A stretch of 64,000 nt of DNA from Streptomyces polyasparticus (GTDB lineage Bacteria; Actinomycetota; Actinomycetes; Streptomycetales; Streptomycetaceae), in contig NZ_JACTVJ010000007.1 of NCBI RefSeq assembly GCF_014493765.1, positions 124,001-188,000 on the forward strand. Direction: 5' to 3'. A program made the translations under genes and the position numbers. The notes under the pieces are model-generated. The model had not been told where the DNA came from. It was given only the letters and a program-made list of their open reading frames with translations, and did no database searches. Of the stretch, positions 13,738 to 22,643 are shown piece by piece; position 1 is the stretch's first letter; each line of letters starts with the position of its first letter.

Positions 13738-15273
13738 ATGCTGGACATCCCCAGACCAGGGCGTGTAGATGTGGACCTATTGCTGGCGGCGCAGAATGAC
13801 ATGGGGGTTTGCGATGCTATTGAGCAATATGGAACGTCCGGAATACCGGATGCGAACCTCGCTATGAACGCCCCTCACCTTCCGAAAGTGGCCGGAATCG
13901 ATCCCAGCTCTTCTTCGGTTCCCGCCCCCGCACACACCGTGGCGCCCCCTTGCGCGCCGACGCCCGCCACCCCGGCGGCCGTCATCCAGGACCGGCTCGC
14001 GGGCTGGGTCTCGGATCTCACCACGCTCCATGAACTGACCGAGCGCCTGACGCGCACGGCGGTTCTCGAGGACTGCCTTCGCGAACTCCTGCGCGCCGGT
14101 GCCGCCCTGGTCGGTGCCCGCCGCGGGCTCGTGATCCTCGAACCCTCCGACGGGTACGGGCCCGACACGATGACCGGCCTCGGTCTTGAGCGGGCCGATC
14201 TCGGCCACCTCGAGACGGTGCCGCGCGATGTCACCTCGTACGGGCGGCTGCTCGACGGGCTCGACACGCTCGGCCCCGGCGAGTGCGGCATCGCCCAGGC
14301 CGATCTGCTCGCCGAGGAGAACATCGACCCGCGCCAGCGCTCGGTCGCCGACCGGCTCGGCTATGCGGCGAGCTATGCCGTGCCGCTTACCTGCGACACC
14401 ACGGACCGACCCGGAGCGGCGAGCCGTCTCGGCGCGGCGGTCTGGCTGTACGACGAGCCCGCCGAGCCCGTGGAGCGCCAGCGCCATCTGATCGGCCTCT
14501 ACATGCGGTACGCGGGCGACCACCTGGCCCGTCTCGTCGAGCTGGAGCGCGCCCGTACGACCGTGGCCACCCTCGCCGAGGAACTGCTGCCCAGCCGGCT
14601 GCCGCGGGTCGCGGGCGTCCAGCTCGCCGCCCGGCACCGCACCGGGCCGCGCGGTGGCGGCGACTGGTACGACGCGCTGCCGCTGCCGGAGGGCGCGCTG
14701 GGTCTCGCGGTCGGGTCCGTGACCGGCTCGGGTCCGAGCGCGGTCGCGGCGATGGGACGGCTGCGGGCGTCCCTGCGCGCGTACGCCGTGATGGAGGGCG
14801 AGGATCCCGTCGCCGTCCTGTCCGATCTCGAACTCCTGCTGCGGCTCACCGAGCCCGCGCGCAGCGCCACCGCGCTCTTCGCGTACTGCGAACCGCGCCG
14901 GCGCAAGATCGTGCTCGCCGGGGCCGGGCACTCGCCGCCGCTGATCATCGGCGAGCGGCGCACCGAGTTCGTGGAGACCTCGCTCTCCGCGCCGCTCGGG
15001 ATGCTGAGCTGCTGGGAGGCGCCGAGCGTGGACCTCTCGCCGGAGCCCGGCGAGACCGTGCTGATCTACACGGACGGTCTGCTGCACCGCACGGGCGATC
15101 CGATGGACCGCGCCTTCGCCCGGCTGCACGCGGCCGCGGCGAGCGTGCCGCGGCCGCTGCGGGACGATCCCGGCGCGATCGCGGACCACGTCCTGCGGAC
15201 CGTGCTCACGGACGGCAAGGACGAGATGGACAGCGACGAGGACGTGGTCCTGCTGGCGGCCCGCTTCGAGTGA
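13738..15273 (+). CDS. GAF plus SpoIIE/PP2C-type phosphatase-like protein (511 aa)
   Basis: Residues about 80-260 form a GAF-like sensor (LTTLHELTERLTRTAVLEDCL to LARLVEL). The C-terminal half is a SpoIIE-type PP2C domain: GGGDWYDALPL, VGSVTGSGPSAVAAMGRLR, YTDGLLHRTGD and DSDEDVVLLAAR. The family usually reads VGDVxGHG in the second motif. Here a metal-binding Asp and the His are Ser, so full phosphatase activity is doubtful. Such proteins dephosphorylate anti-anti-sigma factors. ATG 13738 is preferred (GCAGGA upstream, familiar N-terminus MLDIP); ATG 13711 is possible. Confidence 0.85.
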   Translation: MLDIPRPGRVDVDLLLAAQNDMGVCDAIEQYGTSGIPDANLAMNAPHLPKVAGIDPSSSSVPAPAHTVAPPCAPTPATPAAVIQDRLAGWVSDLTTLHELTERLTRTAVLEDCLRELLRAGAALVGARRGLVILEPSDGYGPDTMTGLGLERADLGHLETVPRDVTSYGRLLDGLDTLGPGECGIAQADLLAEENIDPRQRSVADRLGYAASYAVPLTCDTTDRPGAASRLGAAVWLYDEPAEPVERQRHLIGLYMRYAGDHLARLVELERARTTVATLAEELLPSRLPRVAGVQLAARHRTGPRGGGDWYDALPLPEGALGLAVGSVTGSGPSAVAAMGRLRASLRAYAVMEGEDPVAVLSDLELLLRLTEPARSATALFAYCEPRRRKIVLAGAGHSPPLIIGERRTEFVETSLSAPLGMLSCWEAPSVDLSPEPGETVLIYTDGLLHRTGDPMDRAFARLHAAAASVPRPLRDDPGAIADHVLRTVLTDGKDEMDSDEDVVLLAARFE

Positions 15274-15312
15274 GCCGGGACGGCCTCCCGGCTGTCGCGG
15301 GCCGCGGCCGCA

Positions 15313-16023
15313 TCAGCAGAACGGTCTGAACTCCCTGAAGTCCGGCGCGGGCCGCGGATCGGGCAGCCGGTAGGCCCCGATCCGCGGCCGTCCGTCTGCC
15401 GGCTCGGGGCCCGGGTCGGCCGACGCGACCGGCATCGGACGCCACCCGAGATGGGTCTCGAAGTACGCGACGGCGGCGCCGACCGACGGCCACCCCACAT
15501 CGTCGAGCAGCACGATGCCACCGGGCCGGACGATCTCGCCCAGGAAGTGCAGGTCGACGAACACGTTGTGGAAGTGGTGGCTGCCGTCGACGAACGCCGC
15601 GTCCGCGCTGAAACCCTCATCGGCAAGGCGGGCGAGGAACCGCTGCGACGGTGCGGTCACCAGCTCGGCGATATCGCCGAGGCCGGCGCCGCACAGCAGC
15701 TCCCAGCCGACTCCGTCGTACGCCGTGTACTGATACGGGTCGATCACCACATGGCGCGGGGGCCGCGCTCCGGTGCGCAGCAGCGCCTCGCCGATCGCCA
15801 GCGCCGAACCGGCATAGGCGAGCCCGATCTCGACCACCGTGCCGGCCTGCTCCTGCATCAAGAGGTCGCGTACCGCGTCACCGTCGCGCCCGGGCAGCGA
15901 GACGGTGGCGAAGTCCGGCGCTCCCTCCGGAGTCCGCGGCGGCCCGTGCTCGGCGAGCTCGCGACGCGCGGCGGCCACTCGGTCCGCACCTGCGCCTGCG
16001 TCCGGTTGCCCGATCGAATTCAT
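15313..16023 (-). CDS. Class I SAM-dependent methyltransferase, Methyltransf_24 type (236 aa)
   Basis: The SAM-binding motif is VVEIGLAYAGSALAIGEALL (motif I, residues about 60-80), followed by HVVIDPYQ (motif II acid) and DAAFVDGSHHFHNVFVDLHFL with PGGIVLLDDVGWPSV, typical of the O-methyltransferase-like Methyltransf_24 group. The acceptor cannot be told from sequence. ATG 16023 is chosen because GGGGAG lies upstream and homologous sequence starts here; the longer frame upstream runs into the divergent promoter. It converges with the SpoIIE-type gene and is divergent from aminopeptidase P. Confidence 0.85.
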   Translation of the reverse strand: MNSIGQPDAGAGADRVAAARRELAEHGPPRTPEGAPDFATVSLPGRDGDAVRDLLMQEQAGTVVEIGLAYAGSALAIGEALLRTGARPPRHVVIDPYQYTAYDGVGWELLCGAGLGDIAELVTAPSQRFLARLADEGFSADAAFVDGSHHFHNVFVDLHFLGEIVRPGGIVLLDDVGWPSVGAAVAYFETHLGWRPMPVASADPGPEPADGRPRIGAYRLPDPRPAPDFREFRPFC

Positions 16024-16139
16024 CCGCACACTCCCCTGGTCCCTTTCGCGTGACTTTGGCCATACGCAGGGGCCCTGGAACCCCTTCCGTACGGACATAC
16101 GATGGACGGTGGTCCCCAGGTCACTATGAGGAGGCACCC

Positions 16140-17609
16140 GTGGCCGAAGAGCTCAATGACGCGCCCGCCGAAGGCACCGAAGAAGCAGCCGAGAAGCCCA
16201 TCAAGCAGCGGAAGAACGGCCTGTACCCGGGCGTGTCCGACGAGCTGGCCGAGTCCATGCGCTCGGGCTGGGCGGACACGGAGCTGACCGATCTCGAGCC
16301 GATCGCCCAGGCCGGGCACACCGCCCGCCGCCGCGCCGCGCTGTCCGCCGCCTTCCCGGGCGAGCGTCTGGTGATCCCGGCGGGCAAGCTCAAGACCCGG
16401 TCGAACGACACCGAGTACAGCTTCCGCGCCTCCACCGAGTACGCGTACCTGACCGGCAACCAGACCGAGGACGGCGTCCTCGTCATGGAGCCGGTCGAGG
16501 GCGGCCACGAGGCCACGCTCTACCTGCTTCCGCGTTCCGACCGCGAGAACGGCGAGTTCTGGCTGGACGGCCAGGGCGAGCTGTGGGTCGGCCGCCGGCA
16601 CTCGCTGACCGAGGCCGAGAAGCTGTACGGCATCCCCGCCTCCGATGTGCGCAAGCTGGCCGACGCGCTCGCCGAGTCCACCGGCCCGACCCGCGTGGTG
16701 CGCGGGCACGACGCCGGCATCGAGAAGGCGCTGACCGACAAGGTCACCGCCGAGCGCGACGAGGAGCTGCGGGTCTTCCTGTCCGAGGCTCGCCTCGTGA
16801 AGGACGCGTTCGAGATCGCCGAGCTGGAGAAGGCCTGCGCCTCGACCGCCCGCGGCTTCGAGGACGTCGTCAAGGTCCTCGACAAGGCCGAGGCGACCTC
16901 CGAGCGCTACATCGAGGGCACGTTCTTCCTGCGCGCCCGCGTCGAGGGCAATGACGTCGGCTACGGCTCCATCTGCGCCGCGGGCCCGCACGCCACGACC
17001 CTGCACTGGGTGCGCAACAACGGCCAGGTCCGCTCCGGCGACCTGCTCCTGCTCGACGCCGGCGTGGAGACCAACGAGCTCTACACCGCGGACGTGACCC
17101 GCACCCTGCCGATCAACGGCCGCTACACCGAGCTGCAGAAGAAGATCTACGACGCGGTGTACGAGGCCCAGGAGGCCGGCATCGCGGCCGTGAAGCCGGG
17201 CGCGAGCTACCGCGACTTCCACGACGCCGCGCAGCGCGTGCTCGCCGAGAAGCTCGTCGAGTGGGGTCTGCTCGAAGGTCCCGCGGAGCGCGTTCTGGAG
17301 CTGGGTCTGCAGCGCCGCTTCACGCTGCACGGCACCGGCCACATGCTCGGCATGGACGTCCACGACTGCGCGGCCGCGCGGCGTGAGGCGTACGTGGACT
17401 GCACGCTCGAGCCGGGCATGTGCCTGACCGTCGAGCCGGGTCTGTACTTCCAGGCCGACGACCTGACGGTGCCCGAGGAGTACCGCGGCATCGGCGTCCG
17501 GATCGAGGACGACATCCTCGTCACGGAGGACGGCAACCGGAACCTCTCGGACGCCCTGCCCCGTACGAGCGAGGACGTCGAGGCCTGGATGGCTTCGCTG
17601 AAGGGCTGA
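16140..17609 (+). CDS. pepP: Aminopeptidase P (Xaa-Pro aminopeptidase), M24B (489 aa)
   Basis: An N-terminal creatinase/AMP_N domain (residues about 60-210, EYSFRASTEYAYLTGNQTEDG) precedes the pita-bread metallopeptidase domain. Metal ligands lie in LLDAGVETNELYTADVTRTLP (two Asp), GTGHMLGMDVHD (His), LEPGMCLTVEPGLYF (Glu) and GVRIEDDILVTEDG (Glu). It removes N-terminal residues preceding proline. The start is GTG 16140, 6 bases after GAGGAGG. The first 40 residues are an acidic/Lys-rich tail. A perfect 18-bp terminator hairpin follows. Confidence 0.93.
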   Translation: MAEELNDAPAEGTEEAAEKPIKQRKNGLYPGVSDELAESMRSGWADTELTDLEPIAQAGHTARRRAALSAAFPGERLVIPAGKLKTRSNDTEYSFRASTEYAYLTGNQTEDGVLVMEPVEGGHEATLYLLPRSDRENGEFWLDGQGELWVGRRHSLTEAEKLYGIPASDVRKLADALAESTGPTRVVRGHDAGIEKALTDKVTAERDEELRVFLSEARLVKDAFEIAELEKACASTARGFEDVVKVLDKAEATSERYIEGTFFLRARVEGNDVGYGSICAAGPHATTLHWVRNNGQVRSGDLLLLDAGVETNELYTADVTRTLPINGRYTELQKKIYDAVYEAQEAGIAAVKPGASYRDFHDAAQRVLAEKLVEWGLLEGPAERVLELGLQRRFTLHGTGHMLGMDVHDCAAARREAYVDCTLEPGMCLTVEPGLYFQADDLTVPEEYRGIGVRIEDDILVTEDGNRNLSDALPRTSEDVEAWMASLKG

Positions 17610-17624
17610 CGCACGTCGGCTTTC

Positions 17625-17664
17625 GACCGAGGGGCGGTACGCGACGGCGTACCGCCCCTCGGTC
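17625..17664. terminator. Strong terminator hairpin after aminopeptidase P
   Basis: GACCGAGGGGCGGTACGC (17625-17642) pairs perfectly with 17647-17664, an 18-bp stem with a four-base loop (GACG). No U-tract follows. Confidence 0.85.
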
Positions 17665-17696
17665 ATGCCCGGGCTCCGGCGCCGGCCGCCCGGGGT

Positions 17697-17702
17697 TAGG
17701 GT
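17697..17702 (+). promoter_or_regulatory. -10 element of a probable leaderless MocR transcript
   Basis: TAGGGT ends 6 bases before the ATG at 17709. There is no Shine-Dalgarno sequence, so transcription probably starts at or next to the A of the ATG. Confidence 0.5.
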
Positions 17703-17708
17703 CCCCGC

Positions 17709-19127
17709 ATGGCGGACAGGTGGGCCGAGCAGGCCGGACGGGTCGGTGCCGACCTGCACTTGGAGCTCGACGGCGGGGGCAGCAGACGGGCGGCGCTGAT
17801 CCGGGCGCTGCGCGCGGCCGTGAGCGAGGGGCGGCTGCGGCCCGGGCAGCGGCTGCCGCCGTACCGTTCGCTCGCCGCCGATCTGGGGCTCACGCGGAAC
17901 ACCGTCGCGAGCGCGTACGCCGAGCTCGTCGCCGAGGGGTGGCTGACGGCGCGGCAGGGGTCCGGGACACGGGTCGCGGCACGCTCCGTCTCCCCCGTAC
18001 AGGCGCCCGTCGCTCCGCCCGCGCGCCGGACCGTGGCGCACGATCTCGGGCAGGGGAAGCCGGACGCGGGGTCGTTCCCGCGTACGGCGTGGGCCGCTGC
18101 GGCCCGGCGCGCGCTGACCGCCGCGCCCAACGACGCCTTCGGGCCCGGCGATCCGCACGGGCGGCCCGAGCTGCGCGCGGCGCTCGCGGAGTATCTGGGG
18201 CGGGTGCGCGGGGTGCGGACCGACCCCGCCCGGATCGTCGTGTGCTCGGGCTTCGCCCATGCGCTGCGGCTGCTCTTCGGGGGCGCCGGCGGCTCCGGGC
18301 GCGGGGTGCTGCGCGGAAAGCTGGCCGTCGAGGCGTACGGACTCGGCTTCCACCGCTCCCTTCTGGCCGCCGCCTCCGTCCGTACGGTGCCGCTGGAGGT
18401 CGACGAACAGGGTGCCCGGATCGAGGAGCTGCCCTCCGGTGCCCGGGCCGTGCTGCTCACGCCGGCGCACCAGTTCCCGACCGGCGGGCCGCTCGCGTCC
18501 GGGCGGCGGGCGGCCGCGGTGGAGTGGGCGCGGGCGCGGGGCGGGCTGGTCCTGGAGGACGACTACGACGGGGAGTTCCGCTACGACCGCGAACCGGTCG
18601 GCGCCGTACAGGGGTTGGATCCCGAGCGCGTGATCTACCTCGGCTCGGTCAGCAAGAGCCTGTCACCCGCGGTGCGGCTGGGGTGGATGGTGCTGCCGGG
18701 GCATCTCGTGGACGCGGTGATTGGGGTGAAGGGTGAGCGTGAGGCGTGGGCGAGCGCGCTCGACCAGCTGACGCTCGCGGAGTTCATCCGGTCCGGGCAG
18801 TACGACCGGCATGTGCGGCGGATGCGGCAGCGGTACCGGGGGCGGCGGGACCGGTTGGTGTCCGTGCTCGCCTCGCGGGCGCCGCATGTGTCCGTGTCCG
18901 GGATCGCGGCGGGGCTGCACGCGGTGCTGCGGTTGCCTCCGGGGACGGAGGCTTCGACCTTGGTGCGGGCCGCGCGGGCGGGGGTGGCTTTGGACGGGTT
19001 GTCGGCGTTTCGACATCCGGATGCGGCTGCCTCCGGCGACGGGCTGGTGGTGGGGTACGCGGCTCCTTCGGAGCATGCGTATGGCGCGGCGCTCGACGCG
19101 TTGTGTGCGGTGCTGCCCAAGCGCTGA
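17709..19127 (+). CDS. MocR-family regulator: GntR HTH fused to aminotransferase fold (472 aa)
   Basis: Residues about 25-95 form a GntR winged helix (RLRPGQRLPPYRSLAADLGL, TRNTVASAYAELVAEGWL). Residues 120-470 form a class I/II aminotransferase domain: FGPGDPHGRPELRAALAEYL, VCSGFAHAL, LTPAHQFPTGGPLA, LEDDYDGEF and the PLP-Lys site VSKSLSPAVRLGW. This is the PdxR/GabR/MocR architecture, in which PLP or an amino-acid adduct controls DNA binding. The regulated gene is not evident; no vitamin B6 gene is adjacent. It appears leaderless and its stop is 4 bases from the convergent HATPase gene. Confidence 0.92.
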   Translation: MADRWAEQAGRVGADLHLELDGGGSRRAALIRALRAAVSEGRLRPGQRLPPYRSLAADLGLTRNTVASAYAELVAEGWLTARQGSGTRVAARSVSPVQAPVAPPARRTVAHDLGQGKPDAGSFPRTAWAAAARRALTAAPNDAFGPGDPHGRPELRAALAEYLGRVRGVRTDPARIVVCSGFAHALRLLFGGAGGSGRGVLRGKLAVEAYGLGFHRSLLAAASVRTVPLEVDEQGARIEELPSGARAVLLTPAHQFPTGGPLASGRRAAAVEWARARGGLVLEDDYDGEFRYDREPVGAVQGLDPERVIYLGSVSKSLSPAVRLGWMVLPGHLVDAVIGVKGEREAWASALDQLTLAEFIRSGQYDRHVRRMRQRYRGRRDRLVSVLASRAPHVSVSGIAAGLHAVLRLPPGTEASTLVRAARAGVALDGLSAFRHPDAAASGDGLVVGYAAPSEHAYGAALDALCAVLPKR

Positions 19128-19131
19128 GACG

Positions 19132-19608
19132 TCAGACCGTCACCAGTGGTGAGTCCGTGCGCCACTTCAGGATCTTGTCGAAGCTGACGACCGCGCCGTC
19201 GCGGTTGGCGAACCAGACGTGGTCGGCGATCTCCTCGATCAGGCCGAGGCCGCGGCCGTGCTCCGCGTAGTCGGGGTCCGCGTCCGAAGTGTCCACGACA
19301 TCCGGTACGTATCCCCGCGTCGTAGGCCGTTCGATCGTCGCGAGGGGGAAGCCGGGGCCCGAGTCCGCGACCTCGATGCGGCACATCTCGCCGTCCAGGT
19401 ACGCGGTGACCCGGTACGCGTCCTGCGGCCGGTCGCGGGTCCCGCCGTGCTCGACCGCGTTGGCGCAGGCCTCGGTCAGGGCGACGGACAGTTCGAAGGA
19501 GATGTCGGGGTCGACGCCCGCGGTCTCCATCGTGTCGAGCAGGAGTCGGCGGGCCAGGGGGACGCTCGCAGCCTCGCGCCGCAAGTGGAGTGACCACCAA
19601 AGGCTCAT
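19132..19608 (-). CDS. HATPase_c anti-sigma-factor-like kinase (158 aa)
   Basis: A stand-alone GHKL ATPase similar to RsbW/SpoIIAB. The N-box is ELSVALTEACANAVEHGG (residues about 39-56), the G1 box IEVADSGPGFPL and the G2 box HGRGLGLIEEIADHVWF. In Streptomyces such kinases bind a sigma factor and phosphorylate an anti-anti-sigma factor. No partner gene is adjacent, as is often the case. The ATG at 19608 begins MSLWWSLHLRREAASVPLAR, the usual start of this group. It is convergent with the MocR gene and divergent from the membrane-protein gene at 19825. Confidence 0.9.
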   Translation of the reverse strand: MSLWWSLHLRREAASVPLARRLLLDTMETAGVDPDISFELSVALTEACANAVEHGGTRDRPQDAYRVTAYLDGEMCRIEVADSGPGFPLATIERPTTRGYVPDVVDTSDADPDYAEHGRGLGLIEEIADHVWFANRDGAVVSFDKILKWRTDSPLVTV

Positions 19609-19824
19609 GGCTCAGGCCTCCTGGCTGCGGCTCGGCATACCGATACGTATTGCCGCGTACGGCCGTGTGCAATCGCCGAGTTGACGTGATGTCGCCCATA
19701 CGGCGGACGCGCCGGGTACATCACGAGGTGTAAGGAATCCCCGGCCCGGGGCAGAACCTCGCGTTCCGGACCTTGCGGACCTGCCGTACGCACGGGATAA
19801 GCCCAGTGCGATGATGAGCCGGTC

Positions 19825-20598
19825 ATGCCTGCCCCCCGCACAGCGCGCGCCGAGTTCCGGCTCCTTCGGGCCGTGGCCTTCGCCACGGTCTGTGTCGCGC
19901 TGTCCGCCGGCGGGCATCTCCTCGCCTCGCACGGCTCCGTGCCGCTGTGGTCCCTGGGCCTCGGCTTCGTCCTCGCGCTCGCGGTCGCCGTGCCGCTCTC
20001 CGGACGTGCGCGCACCGCCCCGGCGATCACCGGGGCGCTCGCGGTGGGTCAGCTGGGCCTGCACTGTCTGTTCGGTCTCGGCCAGCAGATGGCGGCGCAG
20101 AACATGGCCGAGCAGTCCCTCCTGGACCGCGCGGCCCGCCTGCTCTGCGGTCCCGCGACCGCGGTGGCCGACCCCCAGCAGGCACTCCGCATGCTCACGG
20201 ACGCGGGCCTGGCCCCGGCCGGGCACGCCCATCACCTGCCGGGCGGCATGAGCTCGGGCACGGAGCTGCTGCCCAGCCTTCCGATGCTGCTCGGACACCT
20301 CCTGGCCGCGCTCGCGCTCGGCTGGCTGCTTCGCCGCGGCGATCTCGCGCTGCTCCGGGTCGTCGAGCTCTCCGTCTTCGCGGCGCACGGAATCGCGCAA
20401 GCAGCGCTCGTACGGGGACTGCGCGGCGCTCTCGCGCTGGTGCGCGCCCTGCGGGCCGGTCTTCCGGGTGCGCCCGAGACGGTCCCGTACGCGCGGGGCG
20501 CCCTGCCGGACGCACCGGCGAAGCCCCGTACCACCGCACTCGCGCACGCCGTGATCAGGCGCGGGCCGCCCGCGGACGGGTTCACGCTCGCTGCCTGA
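19825..20598 (+). CDS. Multi-pass membrane protein with His/Met-rich loop, upstream of the copper operon (257 aa)
   Basis: At least four hydrophobic segments are visible (residues about 14-34, 41-60, 65-80 and 151-170, the last LPMLLGHLLAALALGWLLRR). The loop between them carries HAHHLPGGMSSGTE, a His/Met cluster suited to binding copper. The C-terminal tail is basic. No family name is recognised. It lies directly upstream of, and in the same direction as, the YcnI-Sco-PCuAC-CopCD genes, so a role in copper handling is plausible but is inferred from context and the His cluster alone. Confidence 0.7.
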   Translation: MPAPRTARAEFRLLRAVAFATVCVALSAGGHLLASHGSVPLWSLGLGFVLALAVAVPLSGRARTAPAITGALAVGQLGLHCLFGLGQQMAAQNMAEQSLLDRAARLLCGPATAVADPQQALRMLTDAGLAPAGHAHHLPGGMSSGTELLPSLPMLLGHLLAALALGWLLRRGDLALLRVVELSVFAAHGIAQAALVRGLRGALALVRALRAGLPGAPETVPYARGALPDAPAKPRTTALAHAVIRRGPPADGFTLAA

Positions 20599-20714
20599 CG
20601 CGGCCCCGCTCGGTAAGGAGGGTGTCGCGCGGCAGACACGTGCGCACGGCCGTGAAGCGGCCGGGGCGCGCTGTATCCCGACACCTTTCACCACTGCCGA
20701 GTGGAGTTTCCGCC

Positions 20715-21452
20715 ATGAAGATCTCTCGTGTTCTGACCGCGTCCGCCGTCGCCGCCGGCTCCGTCGTCCTGCTCTCCGGTACGGCCTTCGCGCATGTCTC
20801 CGTGCAGCCGCAGGGCGAGGCCGCCAAGGGCTCGTACGCCACCGTCAACTTCAAGGTGCCCAACGAGTCCGACACCGCGTCGACCGTCAAGGTCGAGGTC
20901 AACTTCCCGACCGAGCACCCGCTCGCGTCCGCGATGCCGCAGCCGGTGCCGGGCTGGGACGTCAAGGTCACCAAGTCCAAGCTGGACAAGCCGCTCGAGG
21001 TGCACGGCAACAAGATCGAGGAGGCCGTCTCCAAGGTCACCTGGACCGCCGACGACGACGGCATCAAGCCGGGCACGTTCCAGCAGTTCCCGCTCTCGCT
21101 CGGCCAGCTGCCCGAGGACGCCGACCAGATGGTGTTCAAGGCGCTGCAGACGTACAGCGACAAGGAAGTCGTGCGCTGGATCGAGGAGCCGGTCAAGGGC
21201 GGCGAGGAGCCCGAGAAGCCCGCGCCGGTCCTGAAGCTCTCCGAGGCGGCCGACGACCACCACGGCGGCGGCACCACCGCCGACAAGGCCTCGGACTCCG
21301 ACTCCAAGGCCGGGCACGACGACGCCAAGGAGAACACCGCGTCGGCCGACTCCAGCGACGGCACCGCGAGGGCGCTCGGCATCGCGGGCATCCTGGTGGG
21401 TGCGGCGGGTGTGGCGTTCGGTGTCCTTGCCGGCCGGCGCCGTTCTGCCTGA
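20715..21452 (+). CDS. YcnI-family (DUF1775) copper-associated membrane-anchored protein (245 aa)
   Basis: A signal peptide ends GTAFAHVSVQPQ. The new N-terminal His is the conserved copper-site residue of YcnI proteins, as in CopC-like folds. The DUF1775 domain follows (YATVNFKVPNESDTASTVKVEV, EKPAPVLKL). After an acidic, His-bearing linker (DDHHGGGTT), a C-terminal helix (LGIAGILVGAAGVAFGVLAG) and RRRSA anchor it to the membrane. These proteins bind Cu(II) at the cell surface. ATG 20715 precedes the signal peptide. It is followed by sco, ecuC and copCD, with gaps of 41 bases or less, as one operon. Confidence 0.92.
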   Translation: MKISRVLTASAVAAGSVVLLSGTAFAHVSVQPQGEAAKGSYATVNFKVPNESDTASTVKVEVNFPTEHPLASAMPQPVPGWDVKVTKSKLDKPLEVHGNKIEEAVSKVTWTADDDGIKPGTFQQFPLSLGQLPEDADQMVFKALQTYSDKEVVRWIEEPVKGGEEPEKPAPVLKLSEAADDHHGGGTTADKASDSDSKAGHDDAKENTASADSSDGTARALGIAGILVGAAGVAFGVLAGRRRSA

Positions 21453-21493
21453 CCGGGCAGCCTCCCCAACCGACCCCTTTGGGACAATTCACC

Positions 21494-22156
21494 ATGCGCA
21501 CCAAGCACCTTGCCGCCGTCGCCCTGCTCGCCGCCGCCTCGTTCACCTTGACGGCGTGCGGCAGCGGCGACGGCGGCGACGCCCCGGCCGTCGTCTCGGA
21601 GCAGTCCGAGGACAAGGCGGCCACCGTCATCGACAAGCCCTTCGAGAAGCCCGACATGGTCCTCACGGACACCTCGGGCAAGAAGTACGACCTGCGCGAG
21701 CAGACCAAGGGCAAGCCGACGCTGATCTACTTCGGCTACACGCACTGCCCCGACGCCTGCCCGCTGACGATGGGCAATCTCGCCGTCGCCAAGAAGGAGC
21801 TGGAGAAGAAGCTCCCGAAGTCCGAGCTCGACCAGCTGCGGATCATCATGGTCACCACCGACCCGCAGCGGGACACCCCGGAGCACCTGGGCACGTGGAT
21901 GAAGTCCCAGGACCCGTCGTTCATCGGTCTGACCGGCGACTTCCCCACCATCCAGGCCGGCGCCCGCCAGCTCGGGATCACCGTCGAGGAAGCCGTCAAG
22001 ACCAAGGACGACAAGGTCGAGGCGATGCACGGCAAGCAGGTCATCGCGTTCTCGCCGAAGACCGACGCGGGCTATGTCATCTACAACGGCACGGAAGCCA
22101 CCTCGGACGACTATGTGCAGGACCTCCCCAAGATCATCAAGGGGGAGAAGCCGTGA
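21494..22156 (+). CDS. sco: Sco-family copper chaperone lipoprotein (220 aa)
   Basis: The N-terminus is a lipoprotein signal with lipobox FTLTAC. The thioredoxin-like domain carries the Sco copper site: Cys-x3-Cys in YTHCPDACPLTMGN and the distal His in VEAMHGKQVIAF. Sco delivers copper to the Cu-A site of cytochrome oxidase and, in S. lividans, to extracellular copper enzymes needed for morphological development (recalled). ATG 21494 is chosen since the signal starts there; TTG 21479 would add five residues. Its stop overlaps the next start as GTGA. Confidence 0.93.
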   Translation: MRTKHLAAVALLAAASFTLTACGSGDGGDAPAVVSEQSEDKAATVIDKPFEKPDMVLTDTSGKKYDLREQTKGKPTLIYFGYTHCPDACPLTMGNLAVAKKELEKKLPKSELDQLRIIMVTTDPQRDTPEHLGTWMKSQDPSFIGLTGDFPTIQAGARQLGITVEEAVKTKDDKVEAMHGKQVIAFSPKTDAGYVIYNGTEATSDDYVQDLPKIIKGEKP

Positions 22157-22626
22157 GGCGCCGTGCCGCGCTCGGTTGCGCCATAGCCGCCGCCTCGGCG
22201 CTGGTGCTCGGTGGCTGTTCGGGCTCCGACGGCTCAGGCGGCGAGAAGGACACCTCCGGGCCCGAACTGAGCGTGCGCGACGGCTTCATGCCGAAGCCCG
22301 CGCTCAAGGACATGGCCGGCGGCTTCCTGACCATCGTGAACAAGGGCGGCGCCGACAAGCTCATCGGCATGAGCAGCCCGCTCGCCGACGAGGTCATGGG
22401 CCACCGCACCGTCGACCAGAAGATGGAGCACGTCGCGTCCTTCGACATCCCGGCGAACGGCGAGCTCGACTTCGAACGCGGCGGCAACCACCTGATGTTC
22501 ATGGACCTCAAGAGCCTGCCGGAGCTGGGCGACAAGGTCGAGGTCGAGCTGCGCTTCGAGAAGGCGGGCACGGTCAAGGCCGAGCTCGAGGTCAAGGAAG
22601 CCACGTACAACCCGAAGAACAGCTGA
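22153..22626 (+). CDS. ecuC: PCuAC copper metallochaperone lipoprotein, ECuC-like (157 aa)
   Basis: The start GTG 22153 overlaps the sco stop. A lipobox (LVLGGC) is at residues about 16-21. The PCuA(C) domain shows GGFLTIVNKGGADKLIGMSS, MGHRTVDQKMEHV and GGNHLMFMDLK. His and Met residues of the H-x(n)-M-x(n)-H-x-M copper(I) site are visible, though the first ligand region is slightly altered. In S. lividans the homologue passes copper to Sco. The protein is anchored outside the membrane. Its stop is 17 bases before the CopC-CopD gene. Confidence 0.9.
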   Translation: MRRRAALGCAIAAASALVLGGCSGSDGSGGEKDTSGPELSVRDGFMPKPALKDMAGGFLTIVNKGGADKLIGMSSPLADEVMGHRTVDQKMEHVASFDIPANGELDFERGGNHLMFMDLKSLPELGDKVEVELRFEKAGTVKAELEVKEATYNPKNS

Positions 22627-22643
22627 GAAGGGGACCGTAAGCC

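Noticed and set aside
13421-13738. Minus-strand ORF of up to 105 codons in the primase-phosphatase gap
   Set aside because: Part of it looks protein-like, but there is no convincing start or ribosome site and its 5' end overlaps the start of the phosphatase gene.
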